Positions 1 to 5,493 of a stretch of 5,493 bases of DNA are shown here, piece by piece. Under the pieces are notes generated by a model, which worked only from the letters and a program-made list of their open reading frames with translations, did no database searches and was not told the origin of the DNA. Where the stretch lies: contig JAQWQN010000161.1 in NCBI GenBank assembly GCA_029244465.1, forward strand, positions 1 through 5,493, in the 5' to 3' direction. This DNA is from Pseudomonadales bacterium. Its GTDB lineage: Bacteria; Pseudomonadota; Gammaproteobacteria; Pseudomonadales; Azotimanducaceae. Both the position numbers and the translations under genes were made by a program. How positions within the stretch are numbered: the first letter of the stretch is position 1; every line of letters starts with the position of its first letter.

Positions 1-68
1 CAGAACAGTCTTTTAGGTACACAAAACCGCTTTTTCACGAGCACGGTGACTGATGACGCATCGATACA

Positions 69-317
69 TTGATTTTCCGAACATTAAAACCTGAAACGAT
101 CCTCAAACTACCGAATCACTACCATCAGGTTCAGCAACCAGTAGCCCCGAATGTCGACATTCCGGTTGATCGTGAGGGTGCGAGATGGGTAGGGATGGAT
201 CTCACGCTGACACGTGCACCGATGCTGGGCGAGCACAATCAATTGGTTGTGCAAGAGATCTTAGGAAAGACTGATGAAGAGTTCGCGATGTTACTGGCGA
301 ACGAAATCGTTGCTTAG
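69..317 (+). pseudogene. C-terminal remnant of a CaiB/BaiF family (type III) CoA-transferase
   Basis: The 82 codons starting at a TTG read like the last part of a CaiB/BaiF CoA-transferase, a cytoplasmic enzyme that moves CoA between carboxylic acids. Recognisable pieces are an HPVAG-like segment (QQPVAPN, residues 22-28), the family's near-terminal RAPMLGEHNQ (about 49-58) and the closing EILGKTDEEFAMLLANEIVA (63-82). Intact members are about 380-450 residues, so only about one fifth is here. The same frame meets two consecutive TGA stops at 51-56, and the TTG has no Shine-Dalgarno sequence, so this is unlikely to be a free-standing gene. Frame 1 is open from the window edge to a TGA at 70-72, so a frameshift near position 70 could link it to a longer upstream gene, but I see no clear homology there. 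The stop overlaps that of the convergent hydrolase gene by four bases. The family assignment is fairly secure; pseudogene status is inferred. Confidence 0.6.
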
Positions 318-1258
318 AGACGGAGCTCGTCGTAGATCAATTCTATGCGATCTTTTGTCAGCGGCCAATCCAAGTCTTCGAGTTGGACTGCGGCTGCGAC
401 ACCCTCACGGGAAATGCCCGCTGCGATAGCCTGTGCGACGCGTCCGACTAAGACTTCAAAACGATGACGAAATGTCTCTAGCTCCGAGCGCGTCAATATC
501 GGGCCGTGCCCAGGGATCACCGTGTCGAAATCGAGTGCAAGAATCCTATCGAGGGTTCCGCTCCAATCCTTGGCGCTGCCGCCGTTGTCGTAATCTATAA
601 AGGGGGCAAGGCGTGAACCGTCTAAACGTTTTCCCCAAATAAAGAGATCACCCGTGTGCACCGTCTTTAGATTAGTGAAGTAGACCACCGTGTCACCATT
701 TGTGTGCCCCCGGCCGAAGTGGTGCAACTCAATGGTATGGTTGCCAACATGTAGGGTCGTCGTGTCTGAATAAGTGATGGTGGGTGCACCCTTTGGGTCT
801 GCACTCGCGCGACGATTAGCGAGCATGTTTGCACGCGCGTTGTCATGGCCGATAACCTGTGCGTATGGCAGAAAATGTGGGTTACTGCCCGCGTGATCGA
901 AGTGATGGTGGGTATTTAGAACCGTGGTAATGGGTTGCTTGGTAATTGAACGGATCTGGCTGACGATATCGTCATGGCTGTAGTCGAATTTGTTGTCGAC
1001 CACGACCACACCTTTCTGCGTGACAAGCACGGCTATATTGCCACCTGAAACTGCACCGCCGAATCCAGGAATGACGTTTAGATCGATTTTGTCCGCGACC
1101 GGGCGAATGCTGAGTTTGGCGAGTTGTTGCTCGGTAAGTTCAGCCGGTCCCGCAGCTGAGACGGCAGAACTCGTGAGTACGAGTAGTGTCAGCAGGCGAC
1201 GTGTCAGGACGTTGCGATAGAGAGGCCGCCTGACAGTAGCTCGCGTCAATTGTCTCAC
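314..1258 (-). CDS. Exported metallo-beta-lactamase-fold hydrolase
   Basis: This is a 314-residue MBL-fold zinc hydrolase with every metal ligand of the dinuclear site: HxHxDH at 117-122 (THHHFDH), H185 in GRGHTNGD, D204 in HTGDLF and H251 in IPGHGP. Asp204 sits where class B1 beta-lactamases have Cys, so it resembles the glyoxalase II/cyclase/SoxH-like branch rather than a true B1 beta-lactamase. The N terminus has a basic stretch to R21, a hydrophobic core (22-31) and a likely signal peptidase site near A35/A36, so it should act in the periplasm. TRRLLT at 19-24 loosely resembles a twin-arginine motif. The start is a GTG preceded by GGAG at six bases; no other credible start lies nearby. 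It is the last gene of the minus-strand cluster, 19 nt after the cytochrome-propeller gene. MBL proteins of the quinoprotein relay type are known partners of PQQ enzymes, so ester or lactone hydrolysis in that setting is plausible. The substrate is unknown. Confidence 0.9.
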   Translation of the reverse strand: MRQLTRATVRRPLYRNVLTRRLLTLLVLTSSAVSAAGPAELTEQQLAKLSIRPVADKIDLNVIPGFGGAVSGGNIAVLVTQKGVVVVDNKFDYSHDDIVSQIRSITKQPITTVLNTHHHFDHAGSNPHFLPYAQVIGHDNARANMLANRRASADPKGAPTITYSDTTTLHVGNHTIELHHFGRGHTNGDTVVYFTNLKTVHTGDLFIWGKRLDGSRLAPFIDYDNGGSAKDWSGTLDRILALDFDTVIPGHGPILTRSELETFRHRFEVLVGRVAQAIAAGISREGVAAAVQLEDLDWPLTKDRIELIYDELRL

Positions 1259-1264
1259 GATCTT

Positions 1265-1268
1265 CTCC
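1265..1268 (-). promoter_or_regulatory. Shine-Dalgarno GGAG deciding a GTG start
   Basis: On the minus strand GGAG lies six bases before the GTG at 1258 of the MBL-fold hydrolase gene. It supports GTG as the start codon, which otherwise yields an unusually long basic leader before the signal-peptide core. Confidence 0.7.
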
Positions 1269-1285
1269 GCTTACCGCTTACCGCT
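1267..1285. repeat. Short tandem repeat CCGCTTA x2 plus CCGCT
   Basis: On the + strand two exact 7-base units (1267-1273 and 1274-1280) are followed by a partial third (1281-1285). The array covers the last codons and TAA of the propeller gene and touches the ribosome binding site of the hydrolase gene. One more or one fewer unit would change the gap between the two genes by seven bases. It is probably a slippage product and may have no function. Confidence 0.6.
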
Positions 1286-3002
1286 GCGTGAGCTGGAGCT
1301 GCTCGGCTTCTTTTTCTGGATCGTAATTTGGATCCAGGCAAATGATCTCAAGCACGCCACCTTCTAGTGCTGGTGGTGGAATTGGATTGTTGGAAAGGCA
1401 GACTTGACCGTCAGGCTGGAAGGTCATGTCTCGAGTGTACGTGCCAGAAAGTGGTACGGGGTAGACAACCCAGCGCTCTTCTTTCGGGATGAAGCGATAG
1501 ATTCGGTCGGTCATGTTTTCGTTCAACCAAATGTCCTGATGCGTCGGATGCACGCCAAGTGCGTAAGGCGCCGGCTTTACCCCAGGGGCGAATCCAGGCA
1601 TGTCATAGACTTTGGCTTCAAAATCGTTGGCAACATCGATACGGGCCAACTGTCCTTCAGAATAACCTGAAACCCACAATATGCCTTCTTTGTCGAAGCG
1701 CATGCGACGTGGGCCCTTGATCGGCGAATCAAACTCCGTCACAGCGAGCGTTTTTGCGTCGACCCAACCGATCTTGTCACCGAAGAGTCTGCCGTACCAC
1801 ATGCGGTCATCGACGGGGTTGATGTCGATGCCGTAAGGTTGGGTGCCGCCGGCGATGCCACCAGAAACTGCGTCTGGCAGATCAACGATATCGAACGAGC
1901 CGTTGTCAGGTGTGAGGCGGCCGACTTTCTCGGCACCCGCGAGCGTGAACCAGACATAGCCTTTCTTATCGACGCGGATTGTATGCGGATAGTAGGCTTT
2001 GGTTTCGCGAGGAATCATGTGTGATGCTTCCCAGCTATTTGTCTCTGGATCGAATACACCAATGCTATGTGTGCCGGTATTGGTGACATAGTACTTGCCA
2101 TCCTTGCCGAGATCTAACGAGTGTGGTCCGTGGCGTGTGCCGGGGTCAAATTCGCCGAGAACCTGCTGCTTGTCGATGTCTTTGTGATACTTCTCGCCGT
2201 CCCCACCGGCTTGAAGAATGTATTCAGATTGACCACTTAGAGGATCGGTAACGACCATGTGATCGAGCGCTTGGTCAACGGTATAGATCAAGCCATTGGT
2301 CGGATGCACGATTGAATCATGCGGCACGAAGGCTCGTTCGAGCATGTACTCATAGACTTTGGCGGTCTCTAATTCGTTATGGATTGGAAACTCTGGACGC
2401 ATCTTGATGGGTTCGCCGCGAAAGCCCTTGGACAAAATTTCTGAGCGGCGATCACGCAGCTTCTCATCAAAGTTGCCGACCATACGATGCATACGTTGAA
2501 TCGTTACTGCCCAAGACTCTGCAGTCCGAGGTAGTCTTGTGAAAGGATTACCCATTTGGTGACACGACAGGCAATCGCGTTGGAACTGATAGGCATTGAA
2601 ATCTTTGTCGTCGCCTTCTTCAAACGGCAAGCTGTAGAAGTGATAAGCGGCGGGCAAGCTGTCTGAGATTTCTTGGTCCGTGGTCATTTTAGCCATCACA
2701 ACGTTCTCTTGCGCGCGAGCGTTGCCACCTAGTTCAACGGTCGAATGTGCATCACGAAAGTAGGGGTGACGTGCTCGAAGTTTTAACGTGCCTTCAAGTC
2801 GAGTGACAAGGATGTAGACTCCGGCTTCATCGGTATAAACAGATTCAGAAATGCCGTTAGCATCGTCCGTTACGCGAACCATAACGCCATGCATGGCATC
2901 GCCCTGTGCGTCTTTGATGGTGCCGGTAAGGGTGGCTGCAAGGCCAGAGCCTGAGAAAGTTGCGAGTGCGAGCCAGAGTAGTGAATGGGTAAGGCTTTTC
3001 AT
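1278..3002 (-). CDS. Secreted carboxypeptidase-regulatory / c-haem / virginiamycin B lyase-like propeller protein
   Basis: This 574-residue exported protein has three parts. A Sec signal peptide (1-22, GSGLAA near the cut) is followed by a carboxypeptidase-regulatory-like beta-sandwich at about 24-103 (LTGTIKDAQGDAMHGVMVRV and YTDEAGVYI). Next, at about 120-225, is a helical segment with one c-type haem site C144-L-S-C147-H148; Met174 or Met201 could be the distal ligand. From about 230 to the end are seven blade-like repeats of the virginiamycin B lyase/streptogramin-lyase type (for example GYVWFTLAGAEKVGRLTP at 348, GILWVSGYSEGQLARID at 440, QDIWLNENMTDRIYRF at 489). Cys535 and Cys555 could form a disulfide. 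The start is an ATG with GAGGGG eight bases upstream. It lies 76 nt after a dehydrogenase gene and 19 nt before the hydrolase gene. Electron acceptance from the quinoproteins is my inference. The propeller need not be a lyase, and antibiotic resistance is not indicated. Confidence 0.85.
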   Translation of the reverse strand: MKSLTHSLLWLALATFSGSGLAATLTGTIKDAQGDAMHGVMVRVTDDANGISESVYTDEAGVYILVTRLEGTLKLRARHPYFRDAHSTVELGGNARAQENVVMAKMTTDQEISDSLPAAYHFYSLPFEEGDDKDFNAYQFQRDCLSCHQMGNPFTRLPRTAESWAVTIQRMHRMVGNFDEKLRDRRSEILSKGFRGEPIKMRPEFPIHNELETAKVYEYMLERAFVPHDSIVHPTNGLIYTVDQALDHMVVTDPLSGQSEYILQAGGDGEKYHKDIDKQQVLGEFDPGTRHGPHSLDLGKDGKYYVTNTGTHSIGVFDPETNSWEASHMIPRETKAYYPHTIRVDKKGYVWFTLAGAEKVGRLTPDNGSFDIVDLPDAVSGGIAGGTQPYGIDINPVDDRMWYGRLFGDKIGWVDAKTLAVTEFDSPIKGPRRMRFDKEGILWVSGYSEGQLARIDVANDFEAKVYDMPGFAPGVKPAPYALGVHPTHQDIWLNENMTDRIYRFIPKEERWVVYPVPLSGTYTRDMTFQPDGQVCLSNNPIPPPALEGGVLEIICLDPNYDPEKEAEQLQLTQR

Positions 3003-3010
3003 TGCATAAT

Positions 3011-3016
3011 CCCCTC
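3011..3016 (-). promoter_or_regulatory. Strong Shine-Dalgarno GAGGGG
   Basis: GAGGGG lies eight bases upstream of the ATG at 3002 on the minus strand. It supports that start for the propeller protein and shows the gene can be translated independently of the gene 76 nt upstream. Confidence 0.65.
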
Positions 3017-3037
3017 ATAGACGAATGGTGTTGCTGC

Positions 3038-3066
3038 CCAGCCTACCGTAAACGGGGGAAGGTTGG
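3038..3066. repeat. Imperfect inverted repeat in the 76-nt intergenic gap
   Basis: CCAGCCTACC (3038-3047) and GGAAGGTTGG (3057-3066) pair at eight of ten positions around a 9-base loop. In a minus-strand transcript the stem would sit between the second dehydrogenase gene and the propeller gene. No T-run follows on that strand, so it is not a standard intrinsic terminator. It could be an mRNA processing or stability element, a protein site, or chance. The rest of the gap (3003-3078) holds only the ribosome binding site; I see no convincing promoter. Confidence 0.3.
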
Positions 3067-3078
3067 AATTGACCGCTC

Positions 3079-4497
3079 TCAATCGCTAGGGAGTAGTCGT
3101 CTCACCCAGCCGTCACCTTTGGTCAGGATGTAGAGTTCACCCAGAGCATCAGTGCCTAAGCGCAGGTCGACCCGAGCGCCATCATCATAAGAATTCGCGA
3201 AGCTCGAGACTGCTGTGAGTGCTTGTTCTTCACCCGCAAAAGACAAGCGCAATTCATAGATCGTTTGCAATTGGCCTGAGAGGAGATTGTCAGTGTCGAT
3301 ATAGAAAATTCGCCCATCGACGATATCTGCGAACACGAACTTACCGACAAGTTCTGGAATGGCTGTGCCTTCGTAGACATAGCCGCTGCCGATGGCACGT
3401 CCTTCGTCATGATCATATTGCGCGATCGGATAGACGAAACCGGGGTCATCGGCTGGCAACGGATAGACGCGACCCGGCTCGCCGTCCGCTACCCCAAATG
3501 CGGTACTGAACGCGCCTTCTCGTAGTCGCCAACCATAGTTAGCTCCGGCGATGCCAAGGTTCACTTCTTCGACCATATTTTGGCCGATGTCAGTGATGAA
3601 CATACGACCTCGACTATCCCAGGAATAATGCTGTGCGTGCCGTAGGCCGTACACCCAGATTTCTGGTGCAGCCGTAGGGTGATTGAGGAAAGGGTTATCG
3701 GTCGGAATGCCATATGCCTGGTTCTTAGTCACTGCTAAAGGCTTTATGCGAATAATCGTGCTTAACGGTGAGGCGAGAGATTGACCATGCTCGCGAGGAT
3801 CGTTGGCGACGCCGCCATCGCCAAACGTTGCATACAAAACGCCGTAATCTTCGCTACCAACCTCTGCAACAGGATTGAAAGCAATGTGACCAACGTTGTG
3901 ATTCGGAGCAAATTGCCCAACCCGAAATACCTCGCGACTGGTGCCTGAAAATTTGAGTCCGCGGGGATTGTGTGCGGTCCATTCACGAATGACGCTCTCA
4001 TGGCTAGCCGCGTCGTCGTCTAAGTAGTCAGCAATGCCACTGTCCGAAGTTGCGCTGTAGGCGGTATAAAACTTGCCGAAACCTGCTTTGCCGATGCTGG
4101 TGAATTCAGGGTGAAAGGCAACGCCTGACAAGCCCATTTCGTTGGGGAACATTGAGTCGTCGAAACCAACACTCTCTTTTCGTAAATCGAGGTAGATCCG
4201 AGGTTCGCTAGCGCGATCGTCTGTTAAGTACAGGATGCCGCGAAGATCGTTGATAATCAGTTTGCCAAACGTATTGCCGAAGGGCTGGATGTACTGAATG
4301 CGGGCATGAGCGGCATTGGTGTTTTGGCTGGATGAGTCCTGCGTCTGCGGTAATTGTACAAAATCCTCCACGGCGACAATGATGTCACCCAGAGGGATCA
4401 TTGCCGTTACTGGGTTAACGCGTGGTTCAGGTGCGGCTTGCGTTTGCCCGCCAACCAAGATCATCACGGCGTAGGCAAAACACTGCTTGATCTGCAT
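3079..4497 (-). CDS. PQQ-dependent sugar dehydrogenase family protein (GSDH-type propeller), complete
   Basis: This is a 472-residue exported six-bladed propeller of the glucose/sorbosone dehydrogenase family, whose members oxidise sugars or related alcohols/aldehydes in the periplasm with PQQ and calcium. A Sec signal peptide ends near A21/A22 (GGQTQAAPEP). Family landmarks in order are GLSGVAFHPEF (122-132), NHNVGHIAFNP with the presumed catalytic His200 (199-209), FGDGG (225-229), YGLRHAQHYSWD with the conserved Arg286 (283-294), DIGQNMVEEVN (303-313), GANYGWR (318-324), and a C-terminal GSGYVYEG plus FADIVDGRIFYID. The Asn that normally follows the Arg (GxRNP) is His287 here and the Pro is Ala. 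The ATG overlaps the TGA of the upstream paralog by one base and has GAGGAG five bases upstream. The fold is secure. PQQ use is likely but untested, the substrate is unknown, and it is strongly divergent from its neighbour rather than a recent duplicate. Confidence 0.88.
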   Translation of the reverse strand: MQIKQCFAYAVMILVGGQTQAAPEPRVNPVTAMIPLGDIIVAVEDFVQLPQTQDSSSQNTNAAHARIQYIQPFGNTFGKLIINDLRGILYLTDDRASEPRIYLDLRKESVGFDDSMFPNEMGLSGVAFHPEFTSIGKAGFGKFYTAYSATSDSGIADYLDDDAASHESVIREWTAHNPRGLKFSGTSREVFRVGQFAPNHNVGHIAFNPVAEVGSEDYGVLYATFGDGGVANDPREHGQSLASPLSTIIRIKPLAVTKNQAYGIPTDNPFLNHPTAAPEIWVYGLRHAQHYSWDSRGRMFITDIGQNMVEEVNLGIAGANYGWRLREGAFSTAFGVADGEPGRVYPLPADDPGFVYPIAQYDHDEGRAIGSGYVYEGTAIPELVGKFVFADIVDGRIFYIDTDNLLSGQLQTIYELRLSFAGEEQALTAVSSFANSYDDGARVDLRLGTDALGELYILTKGDGWVRRLLPSD

Positions 4498-5493
4498 CAG
4501 GACTCCTCGGATTGATGCACAAGTTCGAGAATCTGCCCGCCTGAATTGTGTTCAAGCAACACATAAATTTCACCATTTGGTCCAGTCTCAATGTCCCTAA
4601 AGCGTGTCAGATTGGAAACCAGAGCTTCTGTGTGTACAACGACGTTGTCTACGACCTCCATACGATAGAGGGTGCGACCTTTTAGGGAGCCAACCAGGAG
4701 ATCACCACGCCACTCAGGAAATTTGTCGCCGTTATAGAAAATAAAACTAGAGACCGCAGGCGAAGGCGTTAAGTCGACGACTGGTTGCACGATGTCTTTG
4801 AGATCGAATTCGATACCAAGTTGCTTGCCATACGCGATCGGCGTGCCGTCGTAGTTGATACCCTTGGAATACAACGGCCAGCCGTAATTGCGCCCGGGTT
4901 GCAGGCGATTCACTTCATCGCCGCCGCGCGGACCCATTTCAGTGCCCCATACTTCACCTGTCGCATGATTGAATTCCAAGCCTTGCGGGCTGCGATGACC
5001 GTAGGTCCAAATGGTTTTGAGTGCCCCCTCGGTTTCCATAAAAGGATTGTCTAGCGGGATTTCACCATTGTCTTTGATTCGGTGAATCTTGCCCCAAGGT
5101 CGACCCAGGTCTTGAATACCGGTGAAGTTGTCGTTCCCGGTAAGACCGACACTCATGAAGAGATGACCTTTACCGTCAAAGGCCAAACGTCCCCCGGCAC
5201 CGATATCTGGAATTGAGCCATAGTGTTCAGTAGCGCTTTCCCAGATCACTTCTTGGTCTGTCCAGGCGCCATCGGCAATCCGACCGCGTACCAATTTGTT
5301 CATGGAGACGGGGGTTTTGGACTCCCTGCTGATTGCATTGCAATCCTCACAGCGGTCACCGAAGTAGAGGTACACCCAACCATTTTCCTCATACTTCGGA
5401 TGAAGGGCGACATCGAGTAGCCAGCCGTAGCCCCATTCTTGTTTGATGTCGAGTGTATAGGTGTCGGCATAGGCTTGCGGCGTATTAGTTATG
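4497..5493 (-). CDS. PQQ-dependent sugar dehydrogenase family protein (Asd/YliI-like), 5' end outside window
   Basis: This is the 3' part of a gene entering from the right edge; 331 residues are visible. A GTG at 5375 could be mistaken for the start, but the frame stays open to 5493 and reads typical family sequence (GWLLDVALHPKYEENGW, visible residues 23-39), so that codon is an internal Val. Other landmarks are GAGGRLAF (98-105), GHRSPQGLEF (165-174), the calcium-site type segment EMGPRGGDEVN (185-195), GRNYGWP (200-206) and the closing TRFRDIETGPNGEIYVLLE. Soluble glucose dehydrogenase has a catalytic His four residues before the Arg in HQSGRL; here that place is Gly98. The Asn of GHRNPQG is Ser168. 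A CEDC motif (48-51) lacks the His needed for haem attachment and may be a disulfide. Its TGA shares its A with the ATG of the next gene. A periplasmic aldose-dehydrogenase-like role is likely; a signal peptide cannot be seen here. Confidence 0.9.
   Translation of the reverse strand, partial: ITNTPQAYADTYTLDIKQEWGYGWLLDVALHPKYEENGWVYLYFGDRCEDCNAISRESKTPVSMNKLVRGRIADGAWTDQEVIWESATEHYGSIPDIGAGGRLAFDGKGHLFMSVGLTGNDNFTGIQDLGRPWGKIHRIKDNGEIPLDNPFMETEGALKTIWTYGHRSPQGLEFNHATGEVWGTEMGPRGGDEVNRLQPGRNYGWPLYSKGINYDGTPIAYGKQLGIEFDLKDIVQPVVDLTPSPAVSSFIFYNGDKFPEWRGDLLVGSLKGRTLYRMEVVDNVVVHTEALVSNLTRFRDIETGPNGEIYVLLEHNSGGQILELVHQSEES
4503..4508 (-). promoter_or_regulatory. Shine-Dalgarno GAGGAG inside the upstream gene
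   Basis: GAGGAG lies five bases before the ATG at 4497, within the last codons of the upstream dehydrogenase gene. With the TGATG overlap it indicates translational coupling of the two dehydrogenase paralogs and fixes the start of the second. Confidence 0.75.

Noticed and set aside
990..1220. 76-codon + strand frame opposite the hydrolase signal-peptide region
   Set aside because: It is a low-complexity antisense shadow rich in Ser/Thr/Arg, with no homology.
314..1258. Beta-lactamase (class B1) assignment
   Set aside because: The B1 Cys ligand position is Asp204, typical of general MBL hydrolases.
1278..3002. Streptogramin resistance function for the virginiamycin-lyase-like protein
   Set aside because: Only the propeller pattern matches. 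The added haem and beta-sandwich domains, export signal and neighbours point to another role, and I could not map lyase catalytic residues.
3038..3066. Intrinsic terminator in the intergenic gap
   Set aside because: The stem has mismatches and no T-run follows on the transcribed strand.
3003..3078. Sigma-70 promoter for the propeller gene, from TTTACG as a -35 box
   Set aside because: No acceptable -10 hexamer lies at 16-18 bases, so the match is too weak to call.
3156..3509. Open frames of about 96 codons on both strands inside the complete dehydrogenase gene
   Set aside because: They lie wholly within a well-supported gene, show no recognisable protein features and have no independent ribosome site evidence.
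3079..4497. Lipoprotein signal based on Cys6 in the N terminus
   Set aside because: Cys6 precedes the hydrophobic core instead of following it, so there is no lipobox; the site near A21/A22 fits signal peptidase I.
5373..5375. GTG as the start of the right-hand dehydrogenase gene
   Set aside because: The frame continues to the window edge with clear family sequence (LLDVALHPKY), so the codon is an internal Val and the gene is cut by the window.

Overview
This 5.5 kb window looks like ordinary bacterial chromosome, densely coding, with base composition near 50% GC by eye. The gene content (exported pyrroloquinoline quinone (PQQ)-type sugar dehydrogenases, an exported c-type cytochrome fusion, a CaiB/BaiF CoA-transferase tail) fits a Gram-negative heterotroph. 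A marine or soil gammaproteobacterium is a reasonable guess, but nothing here fixes the taxon.

Layout, left to right: the first 317 bases hold, on the + strand, the last ~80 codons of a CaiB/BaiF (type III) CoA-transferase. The reading frame is blocked upstream by tandem stops, so it is probably a broken gene. Everything else is on the minus strand and is transcribed right to left: (i) the 3' part of a glucose/sorbosone dehydrogenase (GSDH)-family protein that enters from beyond the right edge (4497-5493); (ii) a second, complete and divergent GSDH-family protein with a signal peptide (3079-4497), whose ATG overlaps the preceding TGA by one base; (iii) a secreted three-part protein with a carboxypeptidase-regulatory-like domain, a CxxCH haem-binding segment and a seven-bladed virginiamycin B lyase-like propeller (1278-3002); (iv) an exported metallo-beta-lactamase (MBL)-fold hydrolase with a complete dinuclear zinc site (314-1258). 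Gaps are -1, 76 and 19 nt, which suggests one operon, possibly with a control point in the 76-nt gap. No stretch over 300 bases lacks a gene.

Working model (inference): the genes form a periplasmic oxidation module. One or two quinoproteins would oxidise a sugar or related alcohol/aldehyde, the haem-containing propeller protein could accept the electrons or act on the same substrate, and the MBL hydrolase could open a lactone or ester product. The most notable points are the domain fusion in (iii), the non-canonical active-site residues in both dehydrogenase paralogs, and the tight packing of the four genes. I see no mobile element, CRISPR array, tRNA or rRNA.
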